A DNA stretch of 64,000 nt from Strobilurus pachycystidiatus. Lineage: Eukaryota; Basidiomycota; Agaricomycetes; Agaricales; Physalacriaceae. Each line of letters starts with the position of its first letter. Within the stretch, counting starts at the first letter, position 1. Made by a program: the position numbers and the translations under genes. Where the stretch lies: positions 1,116,001-1,180,000 of the forward strand of contig JAHLMK010000009.1 in assembly GCA_019915135.1 (NCBI GenBank). The letters are read 5' to 3'. The notes under the pieces are model-generated. The model saw only the letters and a list, made by a program, of their open reading frames with translations, was not told the DNA's origin and searched no databases. Positions 32,479-44,724 of this stretch are shown piece after piece.

Positions 32479-34337
32479 CGCGCCGGAACCAGCTCTCTTG
32501 GGGGCTGGAATGTGCAGACGCGGTAGGAGGGAAACTGTTTGGAAAAATCATCAAACAGAAGGCGAGACAACAAGTCTGCCATGATGTTGTCAACTCCAGG
32601 GATGTGTCTAACTCGCACATCAATGCCTGTGCGCAGCACAATATCAGCAATTGCTAACAAAATAGCATTGTGTGATGATTGAGATGCAGACAAGGAGTTG
32701 AACACTGCAACTGAATCCATGCTGTCTGAATGGATCAGAATGCGACGAGGAGGAATCTTGAATGAGGCAACATGGTGGATGAGACAGAGAATAGCAAGAA
32801 GTTCACGGAAGAATGTGTCCACTCCCGTGATAGTCTTAAGCTGATAAGCAAAGCCATTGCCTGCATATACAAATGCAAGGCCAGAATTGCTAGCATCTGT
32901 CCAGCCAATGAAATCTGCCTCATCATCACTCCAAGATTGAGCATCAACAAAGCGAATGCCAATGCAATCCTTCGCAACTTTGACAAACCAACTGAGGTCC
33001 TGCTTAACCTCAGCATTGAGTGGAATGCCTTTGAAGCGGATGGTCTTGCCGCTCATCCTGCGATAGAGCTCTGTGAGAGCTGGGCGTGCCCAGGGCAAGA
33101 CATTGAGAGTCCAATTCAGATAGCCAGCAAGTTGCTGCCATTGCTGAAGAGGGGGCTTGGGTTGTCCCAAGAACTCATTGATTGAAGTAATCATAGAGTC
33201 AAGAGAATCTGGAGAGAGAGAGATAGAACCAGAATGGATATCAACCCAGAAGCCAATGATTTTGAGGGTGACTCCATGCTCCTGCTTCTTGTCATCATAT
33301 AGACAACCAATGAGATCCCAAAAGACAAGAAGTTGAACTTGACGGTGGGGACGCAGTTTGCCATGAAACATAACAAGATTGCGCTTGAAATCCCAGCCAA
33401 AGAAGTCATCCATATAGTCATGAAGACCAATGACTCCAAGTTCCCAAGCTATCCAGTTGAGAAGCCCAGAGAATGAACACCAACAGCGAGGAGAAGCACG
33501 AGTGCCCAGAATGAGACGGCGCACAATGTGGTATCTGCCATCTACAGTGACCACTTGATGAAGTTGCCAAATGGGATGGGCAGGAAGGTTGAGGAATGCT
33601 TTGGATACATCACTCTTGAAGAGCAACAGTTCCTCATTTGGATGTGCTTTGAGCACATCATTGAGAAGTTGACCAAATGAATGCATATCATCATAGCGCA
33701 CTTTGGCATCCTCTCTGGATATGCCATTGTTGAGACCATTGCCAGTATGATCCATGACAACAGGAGGTTTGCCTTTCTGCCAGACAACAAACATGGGAGA
33801 AATGCGCATTCCAGGAAGAAGTACAAAGTTCTCTGGAAGAGCTGGAGACCAGCGACCAGCTGCAATCTCTTGATCTCTATAAACTCAAAGTTCTGCAAGA
33901 TCTTGAGCCTCTGTGGCATAATTATCATAGCGCTCTTTGAGATGAGCTTCCCATTCTCCATCATGGAAAGGCCAGAAGCCTTCACGAAGAGAGCAAATGA
34001 CAGAATCAACAAATGAACGGTTGGGATGTTTGGTCAACAAGTGCTCAATGCGGTCAACATTGAAAGGAGTATCAACACGGATGTAATCCGCAACAGCTGC
34101 AAGCGAGGCTTGGATCTGTGGATCATCTAGGATCTGCTGAGGTGGTCTAGGTAGAGGAGGAGCAGTATAAGTGGAAGAAATGCTCGGAGGAGCTTTGGAT
34201 TCTGATGATACATTGGAAGTAAAAACATAGCCTCTTTTGAAACGTGGTGCAGACTGCTCATCTTCTGCCTTCCGCTTTGAGCCAGATAAGCTTCTAGGCT
34301 GAGCCTGCGCTTCCAGCACCCGACTTGCTATGAGCAA
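32460..34337 (-). pseudogene. Reverse transcriptase-RNase H of the Ngaro-like element
   Basis: From 34337 a linker (KRKAEDEQSAPRFKRGYVFT) is followed by a continuous frame apart from one TGA at 33885-33887. RT blocks read FVVWQKGKPPVVMDHT, LLFKSDVSKAFLNLPAH, RASPRCWCSFSGLL and HDYMDDFFGW (catalytic MDD). The RNase H region has FIGWTDASNSGLAFVYAG, ELLAILCLIHH and ILIHSDSMDSVAVFN, with the expected acidic residues, and ends RHIPGVDNIMADLLSRL. The gag ORF stops at 34294, overlapping this frame by about 44 nt, so expression probably needed frameshifting. Only a single nonsense codon disables it. Confidence 0.85.
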
Positions 34338-35706
34338 CTACTCGTCGGGCATTGAGGAGGACAAGGCACTGTTCTTTGTCACGAGCGGGATGCTTGCCGC
34401 CGCACTCAGAACAGGTGCCATGAATCCTCTTGAAAGCACAAGGAGTCTTGGGACAATTCCCCAGATTCCAGTTCTGACAAATAACCCTCTGACGCTTTGG
34501 AGATGGCTCCTGAGCTGAAGTAGCTGCAGGGCGCTTAAGCGCAGATGGGCTGCCTCGAGAGCGAAGCATTTCAGAGAGCATAGGGAAATGAAGTTGAGAC
34601 CGGTCATGCAGCTCAAAAGGAGACTTGGCATAACGTTCACGAGTCTGACAATCAAAGCGGATAGGAAATGAAAGATCTGGTTCAGAAGCACGGAACATCT
34701 CCACCACAATGGCTCTGTACTTCTCCAACTCCTTGTTCCGGTGAGGGTAGACAAGGAGAACCCCTCGAGACCATGCATCAAAGCAGCGGGTCCAGTCTGA
34801 TTCTGTGGAAAGAGACCGACGTGCAGAGACGTGGTCCTTGCGCACAAGAGCATAACCACCTCCAAAGTCCTTGGGTTCATCATCATGATGAGATGGGTGA
34901 GACCCAAAGGAAGCAAGGAGTTTCTCAAAGTCAACATAAAGATCTTGGACAATGAGACGCCACAAGGAATGGGCAAATGGATCAGGATGAGAGAGGGAAC
35001 GGAGAAGGTCGGCAACAGCATCTGCATCCTTGTCCGCTCTAAAGAGTCTGCGGAGGCGGTCTGTCTCTTGTAGATGTGGAGAGAGATCAGACAAGGAGGA
35101 GAGCTGCGCAAGATGAGGAGCTGCAGCAAGAATGGAGGAAGGAATCCCTGACTCCGAAGTGGAGGTGGGATTAAGGAGCTTGGCAAACAAGGCAGCAGAG
35201 AGAGGACCGGTGTTCGGACTAGGAACAACGGGTGCTGCTCTGTTGCCCTCAGCATCGAGGGCATCCAAGTTGGCAGCAAGAGCGGCCCAAGCGGCGTCCT
35301 CGACAGCCTGCTTGTGCTGGCGCTGCTGCTCCTCCTGAGCCTGACGAGCAGCAACAGTGGCTGGGTCGGCAGTGGGCTCAGCAGGTGCAGAGTCGACGCG
35401 GGCAGCGCGTCGAGCAGCGATGACCTGGGTGACTTGGTCAATGTAGTCGGCCATCTCGTGAGCGCTGGCACCAGTGAGCCGTGCTTGACGCATGAACTCA
35501 GCGTGGTTAGCAATGGTGCCATCAGAGAACTGAGTGACAAGGAGCTGCAGCTTCTCACTGAGCTTCTTGATGCGCGAGCGGTTGATCTCAGAGTCAGGAA
35601 TGATGGTATGGGGCGCAGGAGAGGCCTCAGGATCAGGGGAGGCCTGAGGAGAGGCAATGACGTCGAGATCATCGTGGGAGGACTCAGAGACAGCGATGGG
35701 GGGCAT
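34294..35706 (-). CDS. Gag-like protein of the Ngaro-like element
   Basis: From ATG 35706 (MPPIAVSESSHDDLDVIASP) the 470-aa protein has an alanine/glutamate-rich coiled region, a globular middle (WRLIVQDLYVDFEKLLASF, WTRCFDAWSRGVLLVYPHRN) and a C-terminal Cys/His cluster (CQNWNLGNCPKTPCAFKRIH then CSECGGKHPARD). The cluster resembles a CCCH finger plus a second Cys pair. The frame is open upstream to 35847, but the earlier part lies in the A1 repeat. It would package element RNA. It is intact. Confidence 0.8.
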   Translation of the reverse strand: MPPIAVSESSHDDLDVIASPQASPDPEASPAPHTIIPDSEINRSRIKKLSEKLQLLVTQFSDGTIANHAEFMRQARLTGASAHEMADYIDQVTQVIAARRAARVDSAPAEPTADPATVAARQAQEEQQRQHKQAVEDAAWAALAANLDALDAEGNRAAPVVPSPNTGPLSAALFAKLLNPTSTSESGIPSSILAAAPHLAQLSSLSDLSPHLQETDRLRRLFRADKDADAVADLLRSLSHPDPFAHSLWRLIVQDLYVDFEKLLASFGSHPSHHDDEPKDFGGGYALVRKDHVSARRSLSTESDWTRCFDAWSRGVLLVYPHRNKELEKYRAIVVEMFRASEPDLSFPIRFDCQTRERYAKSPFELHDRSQLHFPMLSEMLRSRGSPSALKRPAATSAQEPSPKRQRVICQNWNLGNCPKTPCAFKRIHGTCSECGGKHPARDKEQCLVLLNARRVVAHSKSGAGSAGSA

Positions 35707-35752
35707 AGAGATGGATGAGCAGAGCGATGTGCGAGGTAGGAGCAAGGGTGAT

Positions 35753-36789
35753 GAAGCAGAAACAAAGGCAGAGCAAGCTAGACTGAGCACAGAAGCAAAA
35801 TTGAGCTTGTAGCCTATGGAGAGTGGACTGGGAACACACCTGTGCACAGAATCCCAAGTGCGACGCTATCAGGAAGCGTGGGAGCAGGCAGGGATTGGAC
35901 ACTGTGCACAAGATAAGGCATCAACTCGAAATCAAGTTGGATAAGCATACCAGTGACAATGGACAGCAGTGAAAGATCGAGGTAGATCCAGCTGTAGCAG
36001 ACAGCAGGGAGGGCTAGAGGCTGTCCAAAGTGTACACTGGTGAAAGGAGCATCAGTTCCTGTGAGCAGAACTGGAGGGACACTGTGTGCAAACCTTGCAG
36101 AGCCAAAATGCGAAGATGAAGGCAGGAAGCAAGCTGCAACACAGTGGGGATCAAACTCGCAACTCTGGGGCGCCCTAGACCCAGCATCAGCTGACAGACA
36201 GCACTGGGCCTAGGCCAGATGATGACAGATTGATCCCGGGAAAGTGCGAAGTTATTCCATGTCACATGGCTGAGATATGGGTAACTTAACACATGGCATC
36301 AGAAGTGATCTTCTGGAAATGATTGACAGATGCTGTCATGATTGACAGCTCCTGTGATCGGAGATAGCATCCCTAGGTAGGGGAGATAGCCTTGAGGCTA
36401 GTAGGTCAAGAAAGGAAGTCAGTAGCATGAGGCTACATCTCCAAAAATGGAAACTACTCATCGCAAATGCATTTGAGCTCATTTGGAGAAAAGTTGATAC
36501 CACACATGGGCATGATGGTGTGACATGTCCAAACTCATAGGATGGGTCCGGGACATCATGAGAGACATGGGAGTGCAATCAGCAATACGGTAGCTATGAC
36601 CGATGTCTTGTGATTTGCGATTTACTGCCAAATGATTTTGAGCTCATTTGGAGAAAGTTGAGATACCACAATGAGAACACTGCTGCTCAATGCCAGACTG
36701 TACTGAGTGAACTCAGACAGTATGAGAGTGTGTGTGAGAGGTGCAGAGGCCTCTAAAAACGCTCCCTACCCTTGGAATCCGCTTTTACT
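35753..36789 (-). repeat. Ngaro-like element, split repeat A1
   Basis: About 1 kb that matches 27302-28287 plus 31247-31294. It should contain the promoter and leader of the element, since gag begins just inside it. It ends at 36789, where an unrelated minus-strand ORF is cut off. Confidence 0.88.
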
Positions 36790-38879
36790 CGACATAGAAT
36801 ATTGTCTTGGGAAGATCGGCAATGAATGATGAGATGAGGACAACATCAGGCTTCCTCTTCTGTAGCTGGGTCTTCAACGCTTGCATTATATCATCAAATG
36901 CAGTGATGAGGCAGGCTGACCAATCGGCTGCCGTGGACGAATCATGCTTGGCGCCAAACTCGAGGGAGAAGTGAGACAGGAGGTTTGTGGTGAAGACTTT
37001 ATCAAGTGCAGCAAGAATGGGAGTTGGAGAAATGGGAGTCGATGATTGAAACAAGAATTCAGACCAAAGGTTGTCAACAAGACAATGGCGCTCCTGGTTT
37101 GTCATAGCGTGATACTCTTTGATTGATGGTGCGCCTCACAGAACCTCAGAGGCTAGAAGCTGCGTGTAGGTCAATAATGCGATAATGACCCGCGTCACTA
37201 GTTATAAAAAAAGGGATATAAGTCTCGACGTATATAATAAAGAGGAAGAATATCCATATCTTGCTGGTATGGAGTGCTGCTTGTTCCATTGCCTTCTTCG
37301 CAGATCATTTGGATTAGTCTTGTTTCCCACTGAAGAGGGGATAGCGCGTCAAGGGAGCAAGCACATAGGTCAAGGGAGGGTTGTTGTATATATTGCAAGC
37401 CATAGACCTCGCTGTATTGTCAATTATTTGGGAGAATGCAACATTGAGCTGATCGCACAAGACGGGGGTGAAGCCATCACTAATCACAACAGCTTGTATG
37501 ACAAAAAGAACGTGGCACATTTTATTGCTATTTATTGATATGAGTCTCATTGATAGTGAACAAATGTTGGTTTGAGGCAGCAGTTGCAAAGATCTCTGAT
37601 CCTATTCCAGAGACTCATACAACTCCTAAGGCAAACAAGTGATTAGGAGAGAATGATTCACAAGTGAATTTACAATGCACTATAGTTAATAAATTGAACT
37701 ACCCAAGTAGACTTATCATCCAACTCCTGTCGATAGAAACTGCGCTACTCTATGAGCTTTGCATGCACCAACGTGTTCCAGACACTCGTCTTGAGCAGTT
37801 CTTGAATGTCGGTGAGCTTTTTCCTGAGATCCAGAATGACTTGCTCACGGGTGAGGGCATAGCGATGAAAAAACCATTGAGAAGGATCATCTTAATGCGC
37901 TTGAATAAGTTGGTGGGAGTACAGAATTCAGAACTTCCCATTCATCACAGTTGTAAGAGTAGAAAGATTGATATTGTTGCGCAGGATAGCCACCATAATG
38001 GTATTCTTGAGATAATGATTGAAAATATTGGCTCCTTAATTCATGTTGTCTCACATAAGGTCTCGGTTTGTGTTGTGTACATTGCAACTGTTATACTTCT
38101 TGATAACCTAGTACACCTGAGTGTTTTCTATGGACTTGAAAGAATTGTTCCTTATGTGTAACAGAGCGTAGCCAAGCATATACTTGTTGAGTTTGTTAGA
38201 GTAAAGTTTCCACTTGGATTCAAGCTGATTTGCCAGGAGCTCTTGCTTGGCGCTGAGCATCTTCATCTGCAAAGGGTCAAATTGTGTCTCACTGCGAATC
38301 CTCAACTTATGTAAATACAGATGATAATCTCGTTCTTTTTCAAGCAGTATAAGAGGAAGAAGCGCACTGTCAAGGTTGCCCTGAGGGCTACCGAGGTTGA
38401 AGAAATTACGGTCGATGGACCGTCAGTTGCTGATGAAGAAGAGGCGGAGCTGGTCCGCCTTCTCGACGAAGACGCCTGCTTTATAGAATGGATCTGACAA
38501 GCTTACAGCGTCTTCAAACTCCACATCTGCAATCTTGACAGTCTTTTTAACTTTCTTTTCTAACGTCTGAATTTCAAGCACCAAGTGATCAATATCAGCA
38601 AGCGTGTTGTGCAAAGCGCTCATACCCTTTTCTTGCCACTTAACCTTGAGATATCCTCAATTTTAGCATTAACACTGACAAAAACGCGAGGGTTCACAAT
38701 CTTTGACAGCTGTAGCTGTATATAAGTGTTATATTAAAAACATATATTTGTATGGTGTACCGGTTGCTTTGCTTTTTTGAAAAAAGACAATTTAGCGGGG
38801 ATTTTGTCCATGTAAGAATTAGAGAAAAAAAGAGCATTAGACACAGATGACAACGTACCTCATTCGTAGAAGGCTCCGC
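36790..38879. other. AT-rich region with minus-strand coding relics
   Basis: A minus-strand frame (37105-36790, starting MTNQERHCLVDNLWSEFLFQ) is truncated by the end of the Ngaro-like element. Further minus-strand pieces at 38623-38423 (charged, coiled-coil-like: LVLEIQTLEKKVKKTVK) and 38305-38108 (MKMLSAKQELLANQLESKW) look like exons of one helical protein. They are out of frame with one another. Nothing can be named, and the intervening sequence shows no conserved motif. Confidence 0.35.
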
Positions 38880-40578
38880 TGATACACATTGTAGAATCCT
38901 AGTGCCAGAACCAAGGAATTTTGCAATTCCTGTAGGAGTCTATGCCAGGATTTCCAGTCACCGCACAAACGACCAGAGAGACACACAGAGCAACTACTTT
39001 AACGCAGGCAAGTCTCCAAGACTGAAGAAAACACCATACGCGCCTTAGAACGCGGTATGATTGACCGATCATAATTCTTAACTCCAAATATTCTTATCCA
39101 AGCGTTGTACTCTTAAAATCAGGAGTTCATTCCACCGTATCGGTTGCGCAACAACAAGTGCCTACTAGAAATAGCATTACGGAAAGTATCCAGGCAGGAG
39201 ATACTCTACTAAGAAGGCTCAAGGAGTTTACTGGCGCTAAGTCAGAACTCGGACGACCAAGAATAGATTGAGGAGAAGATCTCTCTTCCAGGCCATGACG
39301 CCTTCGGAATAGTGATCTCCGCTCCGACGCCCCGCACCAAAGAAGAAAACGGACTTTGATTCGCCGTTGCCGATCACTAAAGATAGACCTGGCTAAAAGG
39401 GCCCGATCATGGATCTTGTACCTTGCATGAACTCGCGTATTAATGTGGCATCATTGAGTTGCCGAGTACGAATCACCTTCCAAGCGCTAAGGACATACCC
39501 ACCCAACCAACGCCTAAAGATACAAATGAACTCATTAAGGAGTTTTGCCAAGACAAACGGAACCTCGGGAGACAGAAATAGACTTAAGGAAGAGCCAAAT
39601 CGGTGTTGTGGCGCACTTGGCGCTGACAAGTGCTCAGTCTTCTCCCGGGTTGGCTGTTTTGAACAGGGATAGCCAATCAGGATGCTAGTACAGAATGACT
39701 CGACCTCCGAGAGGTTCGACAGGTAGTAAACACGCTTACAGTACAGAATAGTAGGAATAGTATAAAAGGCCAGAAAGAGCCAGTAGATAGGTAGCTTAGT
39801 GCCCCCACAGTATCCGCTAGTAATATGCAGTCGCTGTAGTGAATCTAACTTGAGTTTCGACTCAACTTACTCTGAATTTGAGAGAACCCAAAAGACCTTG
39901 AAAGCCCCAAAAGACCTTAGAACCATTTAAGCAATATCAGGTGTTAACAAACTCCTTGAAGAACTCATCGGTTCCTATCCTCCAAGTCACTAAGACAATA
40001 CTGAAAGACACCACTTGGCGTTAGACCCTTGTATTTGTTAGAAGGCCGGGTTGCAAGTAGTTTTGCCTTGCAATCACGTTCTGTTGTGAAGTATTTGCCT
40101 TTGAGGAGTCTAGTTGAGTTTGAACAAGTGTTGTTATTGTCTGAAACATCTTACGGAGTCTTTGGTCCCAGTCCAAGACACTAGAAGTTTGGTTTAAGGA
40201 CAAGGAAATTGCCTTACTTGGTAGCAGTCCAGTAGCATAAACACCTACGGTAGCGGTCTGCCATAAGACCTTATACAAAAGAACAATCAATAAGAAGGAG
40301 CTACATTGCCTAGCGCTGTTTAAGGTCTCCGTACGTTGTGACTTTGGCCTACGACTTTCAGATTATCTTGTTTGACTTTGTGAATCAATCTCCCTACATC
40401 CCCTAAAACTACTCGAACGCAAGTTCTGAATACATCTCTATTGTTCTAATACCAAAAGTACTTGTTCACTCGAACAACTACATCAGCCTCGCTCCCATCA
40501 AGAATATTAGTGAAATATAAGATAAATAGAATAGATTTCATAGTCTCTTTTAGAAGTCTATTTCGAACGTGCATATCA
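38880..40578. mobile_element. 1.7-kb LTR-like insertion, copy B (TGATAC...ATCA)
   Basis: It starts TGATACACATTG and ends GCATATCA, like copy A at 8595. The flanks are CCGC and CCAC. Internal landmarks match copy A: GGAATTTTGC-ATTCCTG near the start, a TATA box (AGTATAAAAGGCC) near 39758, GTTGAGTTTGAAC-AGTGTTGT near 40107, and TCTATTTCGAACGTGCA at the end. It is more diverged than recent copies would be, so both copies are old. Confidence 0.7.
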
Positions 40579-43500
40579 CCACGACAACAAACGTCTTGCC
40601 AGTGCAATCAATTTCCTTGTCAGCTTGTTTTTTTTTCTTTGGGGTGGCGTCTTGGTTGTAGCATCATCATCATCGGTTTCCTTTAATTACATAGCTCAGC
40701 ATGAAACAGTCGTCATTTATATATCACATATGTCTTTGGAAGATGGGTTTAGCGCTGCATGTTTCTTTCCATTGGTTTTCTTGTTACCCGTCTGTGAATT
40801 GACAATAATGAATAGAGCACTTTGACAAGGCGTCGATACTTACCTTTTTAAAGATGTCTTGATATTGTTTAGCCTTTGTACTCTGCCAATATGTCAGAGT
40901 GAATACATTCATGCCATACTCAACACACCTTTTTCCTAGGCTCTGGTGTACATGTGGTCGTTAAAATCATCTCAGCAGAATTCTTGGCCATCTTTTTTAC
41001 GGGCGCAGCAGGCAGTCCTGAAACTGCATTTGTGACAGGGGTTTTGAGCTGTACGTTTATTTTATACGTCGCCTGAATGATAACACATAAGGATTTTGTG
41101 ACAATATGCAAAGTCAAAGCTCATTCTTCGGTTCTCTCTGATTACAATAGGTCGCAACACTACCGTTCACAGTTTCGTCGTTGGATGAGATTTCTATCTT
41201 GCACTCGTTGGTAGGACTGAATTTTAAAACCCTAAATGTGACATATAAGAGTCTTCTTTGAGAAGAGGAAATAACAATGACAGAGTTGTCAAAGGGACAT
41301 GCACACAAGCTATTCATTACTCATTACGCAAAACTAGATTTCAACTTTTTCATCAAAAGTCTATATTCTTTACATTTGCTATTTTTGTTATTTTTTCACA
41401 AATTATACATTCTTTTTCACCCAAATAGGGTGAAAATATTTATGAATAATCTGTATGTCAAAGTCTTTGACTTTTTCATTACAATTTGATCTCTGAAAAA
41501 TTTTCTAATAAATGTTGTATGAAAGTTTCGTGAAAAGGTGCATGAAAACTTTAATGGAAAATCCAAATCCACACTTTGATAGTTTTATTCTTTATTTTAC
41601 GTGTATTTTCACCGTCATTTTCATGTTAAACTTATATGAAATATTCAATTTTCAAATTTTAACTTTTTTATATTAATTTTTGGGCGTAAAAAATAGTGAA
41701 ACTTTTGATACTAACTATTTGCATTTATTACAGTGTTTTACAGCATCATTTATATATATATTTACAGTGAAAAAGTCTATAAAAACTCGATGAAATATTT
41801 TAAAGTTTTTTTGCTAAGAAAGTGCTGAAAAAGACAGAGGTTTTTTTTGCTAAGAAAGTGCTGAAAAAGACAGAGATTTTTTTACGGCGTTTTTTTGTGG
41901 GAAAAATGCAAAATCTTCACTCAATGTATGGCACCACACTTATAACTGATTGATTATCACATACACACGTGATTGGAGGACCTTGATCAGATTTTTGAAT
42001 GTTATTTGCGCATTCCGTTGAGCTCTAAAGAATAAACACAATGTAGTTTTCTTATAATAATAGTTTTAAAATAACAGCAAGCTATATGATTAGTTATGCA
42101 GTTCAGTATTTTTGTAAAATGAACTTAAATAGAGGCAGATTATTCACTATTCAATTGAAAAATAGATCATCAATGGGTCTATTCAGAGGTTCAACAGTGA
42201 TGCAGTAGTTTAAAAGTGCATTGAGTGCCAAATAATAGAACAGCAGACATATAAGAGTTTCTCAATGTGCTAATAAGATATGATTACAGCTTGTAATTCT
42301 CAGTAAAACCTGAAAGTTTGCGCAATTTGGTCTACATCATTGAAATTTGGCCCGCATGATTGGCACAGCCACATGTGTTTACCTATTACATAGGTGGTGC
42401 CATAAAAGCATCACAAACATGCTTCCACGGTCCATGCTCTCGGTGTCATGGGTGAGACGTCAATTTACCGGACATAATTGACCATACATATTTGTATTCT
42501 CCCAATTTAAATTGGCGAGCAGGCCCGTTGTCCGCTTATGTGGCTACCATAGGGAACTTCCCTAAAATCAGCTTAACAATTAACCAAGAATCCGGGTGAC
42601 TTATACGTACCTTCACTCTTCTCTGCAGATGGTTGGCTACCATTGTCCTCTACATCCATATCATTATCTGAAGAAGTCTTGCAGTTATTCATATCTATCC
42701 CTTTTTAATAAACTCTCATAATTATGCTAGACGAGGGTGCACTCACAGTGAAACAGATTTAAAGCTCCTTCCCCGTCTAATCTTAAGCAATCAAAGTGTC
42801 CCAGTTAATTTGTCTCCATGCCAGCCTCCAGTCACATGTCCTTGTTGGTCAGTGTGGTGCCCGTGGTACTGTCCATCTCCTGCTCAAGATGTTGTTCTTG
42901 GATGTCTGTCACTGGGTTGTCCAAATCAGGCTCGCCGTCTTCACTAACACCCAGAAAATTGACTATTGACAATAGCATCAGTGAGGAATCCAACTAAGGA
43001 CCTCCATAAATATTGAGAGTCAAGAGTATACTCGCATACTTAATTCGTCATGATATTCATGAGTATGACTTGTTCTGATCTGCAGATCAAGACAAGTCAA
43101 GTCAAAGATGAGTCGTGAGTATGAGTTTTAGAAACATGAATTTTCATAATGGGTGTATCATCATATATTTCTTGATTAAATGAATGATTTGTGAATTTTT
43201 TATATATATTTAATCAATAACTTCTATATAATAGTCATTCATTATATAAATGGAATGATATGTATTTGAAAAGCAAGAGTATTCATGAGTATTAACCCGT
43301 TGAACCCGTACTCGTCTTGATCTGTACCTGTATGAGTCAAGTCAAAGAAGAGTCATAAGTATTGGTTTTGAAGCATGAGTACTCATGTCACGAGTCAAGA
43401 GTATGCTCGAGTATTGACCGGTGAAGATCCTTAAATCCAACGTCCCTGAATTCCAGGATACTCACAGTATGCGTTGACCATTTGCTCACCTTTGTGTCAG

Positions 43501-44724
43501 ATGAGTCCGTGGGGGGAGAAGGCAACAAGGACAGCTCATTTAAGTCCCTAATTGATATGCAAGGGTGCAGACAGATAGTCTGATATACGTTCAGCAGATG
43601 GGGAATGTCGAGGCGCAGAAAAATTGATATCCGTCTTTGTTTTCTAAAGCCTTTCCTGATGTCAGTAGTCATCAGGACTGCCCGAGCACCTAAAACTAAC
43701 ACCATCAAAGTTTAATTTGCCATGCTTTCATCAACATTAGTCCTAAGGTAGTCGCCCTGTTGAAACTTTCATACCCGTTACTGAACATTGAAGTCAATTT
43801 ATGTGAGGGTCGTCTAGCAAAGAGACAAGGAAAAAAAACGTGGCTGTTGGCAAGGCGGAGAAGCAGCTGTAAGGCTTGGTCCTTACAGAGGAGGAGTGAA
43901 AATATGAGTATTCAACGAAATGTGGCTTACAGTGGGGAATGAATGTGGCAGTGGTGGAAAGGTGTCAAAGAAAGGAGATGAGTGAAGGATTTGAATATGA
44001 GAGAAAAGTAACGCAGAACATGATATACAAACGCTTCGTGAAATTAATTGTTATTTTTCTCCTTTCATGATCAACAGTGTGCTCTTGGTCTGAGTCAAAA
44101 AATGCTGCTCATCACCACATAATGATAGACAAAGCAGGACAAAGGAGGCTGAGCATGTAATGCGATGATCTAAGTAGACTTCACAACGCAAACCTCATGA
44201 GTTGACATGATTTGTTAAAGTCATTGTTTTAAGATGAGCAGCTTTGGATGCTGATGTAGGTCCAGCTCATGTCATAGATGTTCCTGGTCACCATTAGAAA
44301 AGACAATATATGACTCTGGTTCATCATTTTACTTCATTCCCTTCCATCACGTGAATGAAAATAGACAAACTATGCCCACAACCTTATTTTGCTCATCATG
44401 CCAAAACCAATATTGAAATCGAAAGGCTGGAAAAGTAAAGGTGTGCCAATTCTAAGTGTCTCAGATTTCATGCTTTAAATCCTGTCGTAGCTGCAACAGC
44501 AAAAAAATCAGCAGCGACCAATAGTAAAATTAGTAAGTGCAATGCTATAATTCGAACAGACTTTAAAGCCTTGCTTGAGTAGCCAAATCCATCAAGAGAG
44601 ACAAACCGGAGTCGCTGAGGATTGTCAAATCAAACTATGTGTTTCCTAAACAGACCAAGGTTTGCGGATATATTCAGGGATCATTTTAAAGCTAACTACT
44701 AATTGCCATTGTAGTTTGTGCACC
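40579..44724. other. AT-rich gene-poor region
   Basis: GC content falls sharply and no solid gene appears. A 37-bp unit containing GCTAAGAAAGTGCTGAAAAAG is tandemly duplicated at about 41808-41880. Weak minus-strand exon-like pieces lie at 41317-40920, near 42960-42600 (acidic, for example EDGEPDLDNPVTDI) and at 43708-43388. GAGTAT/CAAGTCAAAG repeats occupy 43020-43420 in two similar blocks. These would need expression data to be called genes. Confidence 0.4.

Larger units (their letters stand above)
27154..36789 (-). mobile_element. Ngaro-like YR retrotransposon with split direct repeats
   Basis: On the minus strand the order is repeat A1 (36789-35753), gag, RT-RNase H, tyrosine recombinase, B1 (31382-31300), A2 (31294-27302, interrupted by a hAT), then B2 (27235-27154). 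A1 and A2 are nearly identical over about 1 kb. B1 and B2 share CAATGCTTAAAGGTTCACACC and the run ending GACTGGCTATG. This A1-ORFs-B1-A2-B2 plan is the split-direct-repeat structure of Ngaro/PAT-type elements, which integrate as circular DNA by a tyrosine recombinase and make no target duplication. Removing the hAT leaves about 6.7 kb. No methyltransferase was seen, which favours Ngaro over DIRS1. Confidence 0.85.

Noticed and set aside
34338..35765. Minus-strand 475-aa ORF overlapping gag of the Ngaro-like element
   Set aside because: It is leucine/serine-rich, lacks motifs and is the shadow of the gag frame, which has Cys/His fingers and family-typical blocks.
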